From Hypomesus transpacificus (lineage: Eukaryota; Chordata; Actinopteri; Osmeriformes; Osmeridae): a stretch of 64,000 nt of DNA. Position numbers and translations under genes: made by a program. Shown here in pieces: positions 13,001 to 24,200 of the stretch (position 1 is the first letter of the stretch; the number at the start of each line of letters is the position of its first letter). The stretch covers positions 14,765,507 to 14,829,506 of the forward strand of contig NC_061073.1 of assembly GCF_021917145.1 (NCBI RefSeq), given 5' to 3'. The notes below the pieces were generated by a model. The model saw only the letters and a list, made by a program, of their open reading frames with translations. It was not told the origin of the DNA and made no database searches.

Positions 13001-14925
13001 TACAGGATGGACCTGGAGAGAGAGAAAATGGTACCCATTTTTCTTCTGTTTCTGTTGGCTTCTGTCTGAGTCTGTCCAGAACTGTAGAGGGGGAGGGCCT
13101 TACAACGTTATCATACATCCACATAAGCTTATTTAATAACCTAAGCTTGTCTGGTTTATTTTAGGAACCGCACACATTAGTAGCTTCCTGTTTAACCCTA
13201 AAACCCTTACAACTGTTTGTATGTTTGTGTGTCTGACGACCCGAGTAAATCATGACGGTGATGTTCTTCCACTCGTTTTGAGTGTCAGTGGTTGTGTCAG
13301 TCAAACCACCTGACAAGAAGCCAGCTGCCCTCCTATGTGGCCCTTTAGGTGCGTCAGGAGATGGAGGAGCAGGTGGCCCAGAAGTCCAGTGAGCTGGAGC
13401 AATACCTCCAGCGGGTCAAGGAATTAGAAGACATGTATCACCGCCTGGAGGAGGCACTAGAGGACGAGAGAAGTGCCAGGCAGGACGAGGAGACCGTGCG
13501 CAGGCTACAGGCCCGGTGACTGGAATAAATTTTACATTAACATTTAGTCATTTAGCAGACTTTCTTATCCAGAGCGACTTACAGTAAGTACAGGGACATT
13601 TTCCCCGAGGCAAGTAGGGTGAAGTGCCTTGCCCAAGGACACAATGTAATTTGGCACGAACCAACAACCAACCTTCTGATTAATAGCCCGACTCCCTAAC
13701 CGCTCAGCCATCTGCCATCTGACCCCCTGAATACATGCGGGCAAATGGGCAAAGCTCACCAGAGAGATCAAATAACCACTTTGTTGTAGTTTAATCTTGG
13801 AAACCATACACAGAGAAATGGAAACATATTTCTCAGGCTCAAAAATGATTTCCCTCATCCCTTACCGTCAGGTGTAAAGCGCATACAAGAATAATTTACA
13901 GAAAGGGCATGAATTTCTTCCACCCTCTTTGCAGAGGTTAACGCAATCAAAAATGCTGTCTTTAAAGACAACATTTTCATATCCACATGCCTTGAGTATT
14001 AAAGAAAAATCTCATTTTTAATACTGTCGAATTACTTGAGTTTGGCCATAAGTGTGTGTATGCGTGTTAGTTTTACATATTTAAAGCAAATAAACTAAAG
14101 TCTGAATTTGTTTCTGGGCAGGTTACTGGAGGAGGAAGTAGCCAAGCGGGCTGAGCTGGAGGAGATCCACATCCACCAGCAGAGGGCGATCTCTGAGACT
14201 GAGGCAGAGAAGCAGCAGCTAGAGAAGGCCAGGCTGGCCAAGGAGAGCGCCCTGGAGGCCGCCATGCTGCAACTGGAGCAGCTTGAGAGTGAAAGACAGG
14301 GGGCGCTAGAGCAATACCAGGTCAGATACTTCACTACCATAATGTACGCCTATTGTTTATCCTTTAGGCTAGAATTTTTGGTGTCACAGTATTCTAATTC
14401 TGATGTCTGACTTGGAAGAAAAATTGAAGTTTAGAATAAAATGCAATGGAAGCTGGTTAACTAAATCTTTTTTTTATGACCTTAACGGATCTATTCAACG
14501 GACTGTGTATTCTCTTTGATTCTGTCTGCTGTTCCTGTCTGTGCGGTTGGTTGGTTTGACACAGGAAGTGATAAAGAAACTGGAGGATGCAGCTAATAAC
14601 ACCAGGACATGGAAGCACAAAGTGGCCCACCACGAGGGCCTGGTCCGCCTCATTCAACCAGGTACCACCTGTCAATAGAACGTCCCCCATTCTTGACCCC
14701 CTCGCCATGTCACAATCAAGGGGAGTGACTAGGCTATTCCCTGCTCTAGACTTTGACCCTTTATCCCCCTCTCTGTTCTTTCACTTCTTTTGTCCATCCT
14801 CAGGCTCCAAAGGATCGCAGAGAATGACAAACTGGGGCCCTGCAGCTTTCAGTGAGGGAGAGTTGAGTCTGAGGGAGAAGGACTGGCAGGAAAAGAGGAA
14901 CAGGCCCCCCACAGAGGCACAGTAG
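7008..14925 (+). CDS. swap70: swap70, switch-associated protein 70 (complete, 12 coding exons)
   Basis: Exons: 7008-7103, 7563-7703, 9850-10023, 10645-10872, 11239-11385, 11590-11698, 12054-12235, 12923-13030, 13349-13515, 14122-14320, 14565-14661, 14804-14925. Phases close to 589 aa (human 585). SWAP70 is a PIP3-binding, Rac-interacting F-actin-binding protein of B cells, mast cells and other motile cells. The N-terminal EF-hand-like segment has loop [12 protein letters not shown] (19-30). The PH domain begins at about 214 ([13 protein letters not shown]) and ends near 312. A Glu/Gln/Arg-rich coiled coil runs from about 325 to 540. The C-terminal [12 protein letters not shown] motif belongs to the actin-binding tail. 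The paralogue DEF6 differs in these motifs. The exon 5 acceptor (CCCTGGAG) is weak but phase and homology support it. Confidence 0.95.
7704..9849 (+). other. swap70: swap70 intron 2
   Basis: A 2.1-kb intron, the longest of the gene. It is AT-rich with no exon-like or clear repeat feature that I can name. Confidence 0.7.
11176..11207 (+). repeat. 16-bp tandem duplication upstream of swap70 exon 5
   Basis: TCAGATGGTACGGTCC occurs twice back to back (11176-11191 and 11192-11207), ending 31 bases before the exon 5 start, between any branch point and the acceptor. Confidence 0.85.
13531..13724 (-). mobile_element. tRNA-derived SINE, reverse orientation, in swap70 intron 9
   Basis: On the minus strand it begins with a tRNA-like head (GATGGCTGAGCGGTTAGGGA), continues through the conserved middle GTGTCCTTGGGCAAGGCACT and ends in the tail with TCTGGATAAGAAAGTCTGCT. 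It is the same family as the copies at 29280, 42224 and 45454. The promoter B box is degraded by an insertion (GGTTGGTTGTTGGTTCGTGCC). Confidence 0.85.
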
Positions 14926-15580
14926 TACCTCCCCCCCAACACACACACACGTCCACACAAGTGCCTTCCTGAACTCATGAACACACATCACAACAATGTT
15001 GTACTACAGATGTTTCACATTTAATTGGCTCTGCACTGCATCACGCCGTTGTGGTGATTTACATTTTGGTCTTTTTCTGGCAACTTGTTTACTGAAATAA
15101 TTCAGTTAAATAACTTAGTTTAAGTTTAGTTATTGTTGTGTGATTCACTAACCCGTTGTCATACTACTGCATAAAAAACAATCCTTTACTTGGGTACCAT
15201 TCAAACAAACCTACATAACCTTACATGAACCTTTCCATAAAAACACAAACAAAAGTAATTTAAAGAGTCTGTTTTCTGGAAGCAAATCAGTGACATGTTT
15301 TGAATTTTAAAACGCATTGAATACTTAATATCGAAATTTAAACACCACCGAATTTGATGGTTTTGAATTAATCTCTTTAAATTTGAAATATTAAGTTATT
15401 TCACTGATTTGGTTCCATATAGCTTCACTTTAAACATGGTTGCAAACTGTAAAATGTATGCACCATTATGATCTACTTCTGTCTTGTCATTGAAATACTA
15501 TAAGATTTTATACTTTACGGTTTTTAATACTTGTAAATAGAAGACTGAACTCTGTAATAAACTGTAAAAATATATTAATG
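14926..15580 (+). terminator. swap70: swap70 3' UTR and polyadenylation signal
   Basis: AATAAA at 15556-15561 is the likeliest poly(A) signal. The UTR contains a fold-back element (15278-15416), listed separately. Confidence 0.6.
15278..15416. repeat. fold-back (MITE-like) inverted repeat in swap70 3' UTR
   Basis: The ends GGAAGCAAATCAGTGA (15278-15293) and TCACTGATTTGGTTCC (15401-15416) are reverse complements with one mismatch. The interior continues to pair imperfectly (ACTTAATATCGAAATTTAAA against TTTAAATTTGAAATATTAAG). The whole 139 bases is one AT-rich hairpin, as in short non-autonomous elements of the Angel type known in fish; I cannot assign the family. Confidence 0.65.
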
Positions 15581-16023
15581 CACAGTGCCTGTGATGTAGT
15601 CAATGATATCGGTGACTCACAAACACAGATTCTTGTAATTATAGTGCAATGTTCATGTTTGTGCCTGTGATACAGTTGAAAGTTCTCAGATGCTTTTTTA
15701 CCTTCATTTGTCAGATCACAATTGAAACGGTCAAAATTACTTGTTCAACTCTTAATCTGTTCATTTATGCATATCATAAAAGCAATTACTTATTCTTATG
15801 AACAAATTACCATTGCTTTTGTACATTCATGCTCTTTCATAGGTTCTTTTTAATTACGTTACATTTTAATTGTGTATGAAACATGTGAGGCAAACGTGAC
15901 GTCATTTACAAAACAGTCAGTATTGCAGATATTTTCCAGGTCAAACTTTAGGTTTATATTTGGAAGTCCACTGTAACACTTTGTCGCTCAAAAGAGGTTT
16001 CTTTGGAGTCCTGTGCCCTTCTG

Positions 16024-17999
16024 TTACATTTTGGCCCTCAGTGGAGCCAAACTGAGGAACTGGAGGAATTTCTCCAGGGTGGACAAGTACTCCTCAGGGT
16101 GTCGCCTAAGGTGGCCTGCATGTGTCGAATCCTCCCATTTCTTCTCTGTGACACTCATTCCTCGTTTCCTCCAGAAGGCACTGATCTCTTCCATTCCCAG
16201 CGGGTCGCACAGCACATCGTTCTCACAGAAGTAGAACAGGGCTGGCGCGGTGACCGGATTGTTCCAGAATACGTTGAGGCTTTTGTTGAAGTATGCTACC
16301 GTGTGCTGTTTGAAGGCCCAAAAGTAAAGCATACTGCCGTGTTTCACTAAGTTCTCGAAGCGAGGGAATATGTTCTTACCTAGGCCTGAGGAGATAAAGA
16401 GTCCAAATGTTGGAGCAAACACTTTAGAGGTTTGAAATTCAGTAAGTAATTAGTTGAAACCAAAGCACTACAGTTATAGACACAGCTCTAAACCACCTTC
16501 CCCTTGAACGTCTACACATTAAGGCCTGCTGTCCAGACAAACTCACCAATCGCCATCCTCTCCAGAGAGCCCATCACCAGGCTGTCGTAGATCTGGCCCC
16601 TAATCCTCTGGGTGAGTTCCTGATACTTGAGCGTGTCCTGGGACACGTGCACCAGCAACTGGGTAAATGTGAAAGCGCCTATGGAAAAGGCATGCACGAG
16701 CAGGGGGCGTGAAACAAACTGCTCACTTTGAAGCACGTCTAGCACCCGTGCTCCATAGTCCAGCCCCCATCGAGGCCACAGGAACAGACTCACCTGAAGG
16801 CAAGGAGTTAAGGTACAGAGAGAGATGTGAAATTCAGTGATGGCACAGATGAACTTGCTTGGATGAAGAGTTCAGAAAAACAACAGACTGGATTTCAGAG
16901 CAGTACACAGCGGTGGAGAGAGACGATAAGTGGACAAGGTCTGAGCTAGGCTAGTCAATGGGTTTGTGGTCGAGGAGACATGACACATTTCTCCAGTTGA
17001 CACATAGAAATTTCGACACATAGAAAAACTCATAAAGAGTTATGTCAAGCAGCCTCAAAGAAAGACGTTTGTTGGCTACCACGAGAGAATATGCGGTGAC
17101 GGGATCTCATTGAAGGTAAACTCGGAGAGGTAAACTTTCACCTCGGCTCATCTGGACAGCCAATACATGTTTTCTGGGTGTAATGGTTCACTGGATCAGC
17201 AGTTTAACTTTGGAGCGCAACAAAGCCGCAACAAAAGACTCAGAGGCAGGCCCATTTGAGATTAAAATTCAGATTAAGATGGAATGCATGGTTAATTTGT
17301 AGCCACTGTGGGGGTGTATGAGGTTGAGACACTGAACCAGATCTATAACTTCTTTACATGAAGTACATCACTGACCCCATTTAGCGCACCTGTGGAGCCG
17401 CTTAGGAGATTGGTGCTCACGCCTAGAAGGAACAAACTGTCTTAAGGTTTGAGAAGTTTCTGCTAATGAGATACAATCCTTGTTTCCCTTCTGAAGATTA
17501 GGATTTTGCTTGATATGTCCGATCAAAAAGAACCAAACAAAAAGCTTTACACAACAAGAATCAGCCTAAATGTGGTGTTTTGGAAGAGTTGAGAGGCTGC
17601 ATCACTTCTTTGGAAAGCAAGTTGCTAAAGTAACATAATATTGCGACTGAGTGCTTTTGATACCAATTAATAAGTACAGCAATTGTTATCATTTTAAGTA
17701 GTGAGTAAAAAGTAACTTATTATCCATCCTGAGTAACTTGCCCAACATGAATCACAATGCCTGCTCACCTCACTCTCCACAACGAGCACATCAAAGCCAG
17801 TGCGGAAGTAGATGTCACAGTACTTGGCCACAGCATGGGGTTGAGACCCCAACCACGGCATCATCAGAAGGAGAGGTTTGGCTTTGACAGGGGCTGGGGT
17901 TCCGGAAGGTTCAAGGGCAGCCGTCTCGTTTAGGTAGAAGGTGATGTTCTTGCTGATTCGGTGAGCTGTGACCCCACTACTGATGACCCGGGGTAGCAT
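16024..17999 (-). CDS. DUF829 / TMEM53-family protein (complete, 3 coding exons)
   Basis: Minus-strand exons: 17769-17999, 16547-16793, 16024-16379. Donors GTGAGC and GTGAGT, acceptors CTTCAG and CCTAG; phases close to 277 aa, equal to human TMEM53 as I recall its length. The family (DUF829) has an alpha/beta-hydrolase fold; TMEM53 itself is a nuclear-envelope protein. Supporting motifs are PLLLMMPWLGSQPHAVAKY near the N-terminus, HAFSIGAF (111-118, candidate nucleophile Ser114), CENDVLCD (Asp214 or Asp218) and THAGHLRRHP (His246 or His249), in the order Ser-Asp-His of that fold. There is no clear signal peptide or long hydrophobic helix. The start ATG (17997-17999) has context CACCATG. It is a divergent homologue rather than obviously TMEM53 itself, so no symbol is given. 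The substrate, if any, is unknown. Confidence 0.85.
16794..17768 (-). other. intron 1 of the DUF829/TMEM53-family gene
   Basis: About 1 kb, with no exon-like segment or named repeat seen. Confidence 0.6.
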
Positions 18000-18112
18000 G
18001 GTGACAGCTAGACGTCCTTAACACGGGAGGTCAGGGAGCCAGTTGGAAAGGGTGGGTTCAAAGACGCTGGGAAAACTTCATTAATAAAATGAAAGAAAGC
18101 GGGAAAATGTTT

Positions 18113-18148
18113 AACATGTAGTCATTTAGCAGACGCTCTTATCTACGT
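18113..18148 (-). mobile_element. SINE tail fragment
   Basis: GTAGTCATTTAGCAGACGCT and the next bases CTTATCTACG match only the 3' tail of the SINE family seen complete at 42224, so this is a truncated copy or a shared tail. Confidence 0.6.
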
Positions 18149-19006
18149 TTAAATCTAAGCATGGAACGGTGAAAACTTTAATTGCATGGTAGCTCAATTA
18201 TCCGTGCCATAATTAGTAGACGAGACACCATTGAAATGTTTGAGGTATATCACAACAAATTAACTTGTCTAGCAGGCTATTGATGTTGTCGAAAAAAACA
18301 AATGCAAGGGAAAACTACACCAACAGCCACAATTGAACAAAAACCTAAATAAACCTAACTAGTCCAGATCGACTACTTGCCACAACGCCGTAGTAGTAGT
18401 AATCACAATGTTCGAGTTGAGACTTACTATTCTGAAATCAATCACGATTGAAAGTGATAAGTACTAATTTAATCGGTATGCTAAAATATGCGTGCATAAT
18501 GACATGAAAAGCGATTTACACGATCGGTTATAGTTAGCTAGATAGGTCGAACTTCACCCATGCACACCGGGCATCTAACAACTTTGGCCCGCCCCCAAAT
18601 TATGCAATGTAGCCTACAATACTTACCATTCAAAATAAGCGACTTGCTGCTCTCTCTATATATACAGCTAGAGCATTTTATTATAATCTATTACATAATA
18701 GCTACCTACCTTTAATTATCTTGTTAACTACATCTGTCTAAACCACTTTACGCCTTGATATGGTTTCATAACTGATCACTGAGTTGATTTTATAACTTGT
18801 TTTTCAGCTTGGCCCCTTTCACATTTTGTTGCGCTTGTCGATTTTATGCCGCGAAAGAAACTGCGAGCTTAGTTTAGCCTAGCCTAGTCTTAAATAAGCG
18901 AAGAACAGGGAAAAACGCATGTGCTCTTCTCTTGTGGTTGTTCGTCATGCAATAGCCTAGAAACGGACACAAACACATTTTACAACAAGCATGCAACAGC
19001 TTCCCT

Positions 19007-19200
19007 GACCACCTAAAGGCTACACAGACATTGGACAAATTTAAGACTGGCCTAAAAACCTTTCTATTCAGGAAGGTGTTTCTTACTTTTAAAATTTATT
19101 TTATTATAGTTGGTTTATAACTATGTGCTTGCTGTGTACTGTGGCACTCTGAGATTCAGCTGAATGTAGAGTGCGTTATAAATTAAATGAATTATTATTT
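19007..19200 (+). mobile_element. LINE 3'-end relic (L2/Rex1-like)
   Basis: The stretch around 19033-19085 reads LDKFKTGLKTFLFRKVFL, resembling the C-terminal end (LKTHLFR-type motif) of teleost L2/Rex1 reverse-transcriptase proteins. It is followed by a short 3' UTR ending in an ATTATTATTTTTC-like tail. Only the last ~190 bases are present, as in 5'-truncated insertions. Family assignment is tentative. Confidence 0.5.
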
Positions 19201-20519
19201 TTCATTATTATAACATGTACTTTATGTAATGGGCATGGGGATGACTTGTAAAAACAGGGGCCAGCTAGGCTACCATCTGTGTGTGTGTAGCCAGTGAGAT
19301 GTGGGGGTTGTTGGCCATGCACAGAGCTGAGCTCATTTGTTTGACCAGGTATTGTTCCCCTCTGGACTCCTCAGTTCCGCTGGGTTGGTGGCTTCCTGTG
19401 CTGTCATCAGACAGGGTTCAGCCACAACCAGCCTGGAGGTCTCTTCTCTCAGAAATTATGGAGAAATTTACGCTTAAACGATAAAAGGATCTTTTCGTTG
19501 CCGCCGAGTACACACTGCACTTTATTGAAGTCAAGTTTCAAGAATAATTATTGTCTTCTCATGCTTTTTATTGATAATCCACAGGCACATTTGAATGGAA
19601 AATATGTAACCAATCAGTTTTAATGCCTCATACTTTACTCTGCGCAGCCTTTAAACTAAATGTGGAACAGCATCTATTTTAGAGTCAGCCAATAAGGAAT
19701 TGAATTAGGACATGGGTCTGGACTTCCCCCACTGGGAAATGAACAGCCATCAGTCAACATGGGAGGGGGCAGAGTGGTGGTGGTAGTGTAGGTTGAGCAT
19801 AGATGTGAGGAGATGTGGAGGAGATTAGGACTGAGGAGGGGTGTGTGTGTGTGTGTGTGGGGGGGGGGGTGATAGCACAGAACACTGTGAAAGAGGACAG
19901 ATCTCTGAAGATGTTGCTATAGCAGGCCATCAGTGATGACTCATCACCAACAGGGATAGAGAGTCATGTGAATGGCAATCGGCGACATTGCCTCACTCAT
20001 TAGAATATCATGTTAACAAGAACTGAAACACACACTCTCTCTTTTGATACACACCAACTACACACTGACCAGTGTGGCAAAAGTTTTTACCAAATAAGCT
20101 CCCAAATCAACTGAAGCACAGACATATCCAGTTCTATAGCCTAAAAGTACTATATTACTATGTTTCTGTATGTTACATGCTGAGATTTATGCAATTCCTC
20201 TCTACTATTTCATAATGCATATTAGTAGAGTATAGTGCTTCTAGCACTGTGTCTTGGTTTGTACAACCTTTAAAGGACCCCCCTCCCCCTTCAAATACTA
20301 TTTATTGATCTGATCTTAACTCAGAGTTGTGTACCACCCACTAGCCAATGAGGCTCATTTGTTCTCGGTGACATTGGCTAGTGTTTTCCACTAGTGTTTG
20401 TGTCTGTGTGTGTGTGGATGGCTGGGTGTGTGCGTGCGTGCACAATCAATTTTTTTGAACCATCCCATAACACCAGCCCTCTCCCCTTTCTGATAAATAA
20501 TTTGCTCAGTGAGGTGTAA

Positions 20520-20551
20520 GGAGAAAGAGAAACGGAGCAGGAGAGAGACGT

Positions 20552-20596
<45 letters not shown>

Positions 20597-20753
20597 AGAT
20601 ACTCAGTAGGACTGTTACCCTGCTGCTGAGAAGAGGAGGAGGTTGGATCGAGGCTCAAAGGTGCGGCTGGGTCTTTGCAGCGGCAGTGCTGGACTGGTGG
20701 GAGTTTGTCTCATGTGCCTGAGGTCCCATGGAGACGGAGCGACGCTTTCCACA
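20520..20753 (+). other. prrt4: prrt4 5' non-coding exon (candidate)
   Basis: A GA-repeat (20553-20591) is followed by sequence ending at a good donor (ACA/GTGAGT, 20754). The next acceptor, TTTCCACCCGCAG, ends at 21099. The upstream limit is unknown. The exon contains an ATG (20728-20730) that opens a 9-codon frame METERRFPQ ending at a TGA just across the junction, so it is a candidate upstream ORF, not the protein start. Confidence 0.5.
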
Positions 20754-21204
20754 GTGAGTACAAGAGAACAGAGCACTACCGAGAATAACAGCAGCAATGT
20801 GCACAGCGGCATGTGAGAGAGAGAGAGAGAGACAGCAGAATGCGGCAATGTGGGGGCATTTATGAGACAGGAGGAGCTCTCAAACAGACCAGTAAAAAAG
20901 AAAGAGAGAGAGAGGACAGAAGATGGGAGAAATGAATGATTTACCATGCATTGCTGAATTCTAGCCTGCTGTGTGTGTGTGTGTTTTGCAAGACAAAACA
21001 TGCATATAGTTGTATATTTGAGAGGTATTGGAACATTGTAGCATTGTTGGGCATAAGTGGACAAATTCCTGATCTCTGTTGTTTTTTTTCCACCCGCAGA
21101 TGAGCTGAACCAGACATGCTCAGGACCTGAGGCCACCATGTAATAGGAAAATGACATCCACACACAACATGTAACTGTTCAGTGTCGTGTCCAGCTTCTC
21201 CACC

Positions 21205-24200
21205 ATGACTGCCCTGTGGACATGGTCTCTTCTGCTCTCCCTCGCCCACCCTGCTCTGGCCCTCACTAGAGAGGACGCCACGGACACACCACTGCAAATC
21301 ACTGATGCAGAGGAAGACAATCTTGCCGGAATGTTAAACCCCCTAGTGTGGCCCACGCAGGCTTCTGTAGTTCTCCCAGTGAGAACCAAAATGGTGGACT
21401 TTCTGCCAGTGCCTATTGGTTGGTTGACACCAACCTCAGAGGATTTTATCTGGAAGGATGCCACAGATGAGTTCAGAGGAATTATTGGTGAATATGCTGA
21501 TATGGCAGATATCTCAGAGAGGCCAACTAGTTCCTTTCCTGGTGAAAGACCACCAGAAATCCCTGGTTCCACAGACAAAAGTATGATCTCACAGACAGAT
21601 TCCCATCCTCCACCAGGGACTTTATCCAGGGACAGGCAACCCCACTTTACTCAAGCACCCGGACGTGGGACAACTAAGAGGAATACCACAGGCATATTAG
21701 GACAAAACCCTTGGACTCTCCCAGTCTTGCAGAGAGAGGTTACCGGTAGTTCTTCATCCCTCCTTCCTTCCAGCCTGGTCCAGACAGGTAGCACCCCAAA
21801 CTCAAACTCCTCCCCTTTACCACCAACTGGAGTGTCAAGGGAAGGCCTGCCCACCCCTGCCCCCTCCAAGCCCCTCCTCCTTACCCCTCCAACGACAGAC
21901 AAGGCTAAACCACCTGTTGACCAATCAGACAGCCTAACAGAAGAGCCGGGGGCGTCAGCACCCATGGTAGAGGACACTGGAAAGGGATTCCTGAACTTTA
22001 CGAAGGACTTCTCAAACACGGGCAGTAACAGCACGGGGAAAGATAAAGGTATGGTACTCTCCACCACCACTCCCCTCCCCCATCTGTGGAAGCACTGGCC
22101 CAGTTTAACAACCTCTCCCCCCCCCCCCCCCCTCCACATCTTTAAATGATGGACGATGCTTCTTTGATGCTTTTTATGGAAACCGCAGAGCTTGTCTTGT
22201 TTCTGTTTGAGGTTGGCTTCTGGAAAATAGCAGTGAACACCACAGAGCTAGTGTGCTGTTTTGTACTGCAGTGTGTGTGATATGTATTCTGCTGGCAATT
22301 ACAACTGTTTTACATTCATAGAGCAGTTTGCAATACAGTTACCAGGATCTCCTCTCTCTATCCCCCCCTTTTCACCTGTATAGCTCCCTTTCCCTTTTCT
22401 CTTCATCTCTTTTTTCTGTCTCCCCATCTCTTCCTCACAGCTCCTCCTGTGCCCTACATAACAGGAAGCAGTTACAGTTCTTGTTCTATGTAGTGTACTG
22501 CGGTCCTCTCCCATGCCCTGTCAGACGGTGTAATAAAAGCACACATATGATGGCCTGACATGTGATTCTAGAAGTAGGATGAGAGGTACATTCAGAGGCA
22601 CGCAGGGTTGAAGAGGTCTGAGGGGGGTGAACTACATGACAAAACTGGGTTAGATGATCTCCCACCTCTGACAGTCAGACAGTCTGTCTGTCTGTCTGTC
22701 TGTCTGTCATACCCCCCTTCCCCCACTTCACCAACCAGAACACAAATGCTTATACACACACACACAGACTCAAATATAAACACACTAAACTTAGGTATGG
22801 GGTCTGCCATGGGTATTTGTATACATCTATTACGCAAGGATGATTTGCTACAATGAAATACGTTAGCACACATGCAAAACATCATGCAACGTTAGAAATA
22901 GTGTAGAATTAAAAATTGTTCAGTGCAGCAAAAAAGTCAATACAACCTAATCTATCCATACACTCCCCTTCCCCCCTCTCTCTCTGTCCCTCTACACACT
23001 CTCTGTTTGACCCAGTTAGAGATTCCCAGTTCCAAGCCAGTTGTTCTATAATGGATCAACTCATGTCATACACTTCAGTCTCTCTTTCTTCATCTTTCTT
23101 GCCTTCATATTCAATGGCATGCATGCGTGCATGGTAATAGTTTTAGGACACTCCACCAATCCGTCCTCTTTACCTTGTGAAAGTGTGTGAAAACTTTATT
23201 ATCCAGACAGATAGTGGGATAAGGGCCATCCAATCAGCGCCAACTGGAGGAAACATGAATCAATCAACCACATTACTGATGGCAATTCGTTGCCATGCCG
23301 ATCATGTATCTAACAATCCAACAATCTATCAGAGCATGCTGATTGCCCAGTTCATGAAAATATAAGATATTTAAGATAAACACTGGCGGAAAGCAGAGTT
23401 GGTTAGATGGACTTGTGGAGATAAACACATGAGCAGAGATCAGGCTGAATGTTAGGTGGCTTAGCTGTTATTGGAAGTATTCACACTGAAACACTCGGTC
23501 ATTCTCATGGGTCTTCTGTTTTCTACTTAGGTCATAATCTCACACACATTTCCACCATCTTTGTCTCGGTTTCACAGGTAGAACTTCAAATGAAGAGTGG
23601 TGGGACCCGGAAACCAATGAAACATCTGTTTCACCTGACTGGAACGTGAGCTCCCTTACCCCACCCAGCAACACGTCTGGTCAACCCTTGAACCCAGCGG
23701 ACCCAGACGACATCACCTCCAAGCAACCCCTGCGTCCTTCTCTGGTTTTGATCCCTCCTCTCTTTGTGCCTCTGTATTCTGATTGGAACTCTGCCATGGC
23801 CACATGGGGACTGGCCTGGGAGGCACACGTCTATGGCTTGGCTTCTGTGTTCGCTGGGTTCGGTTTGATCTCTGTCCTCTGCTTGTTAGGCTTGCCCCTG
23901 CGTTGCCCCGCCGGCAGCCCCTATTTCACCGTCCTGCACCTGCTCCTCCTGGCCACTGGGGGAGTCCGAGCTTTTTCTCTCCTCTATGACGCCTACAGTC
24001 ACCAGGACCGCCTTCCTCTCCTGGGCTCTCTTCTTCTGTCTGAGCTCCCGCTAGCCTGCCTCACCTCTGCCTTCTCTCTCTCCTTCATCCTCCTTTCTCA
24101 GCGTTCGCGCATGCGCCTCTCCCTCCGTTTCTCCCTCTCTGCCCCCCTGTCGACCCCGCCCCGGCCCTGTCTGTTGCTCGGCCTCTCCCTGCTTCACTTT

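Larger units (their letters stand above)
18000..20508. other. intergenic region between divergent DUF829 gene and prrt4
   Basis: This holds the unmapped upstream region of the minus-strand gene, a SINE tail fragment, a LINE relic and a TG/G tract (19841-19870). I see no credible coding exon. Confidence 0.6.
22049..23577 (+). other. prrt4: prrt4 intron between the two coding exons
   Basis: About 1.5 kb, C/T-rich. It contains a C run near 22117-22132, the candidate terminal exon at 22441 and a TCTG microsatellite at 22682-22708. Confidence 0.7.
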
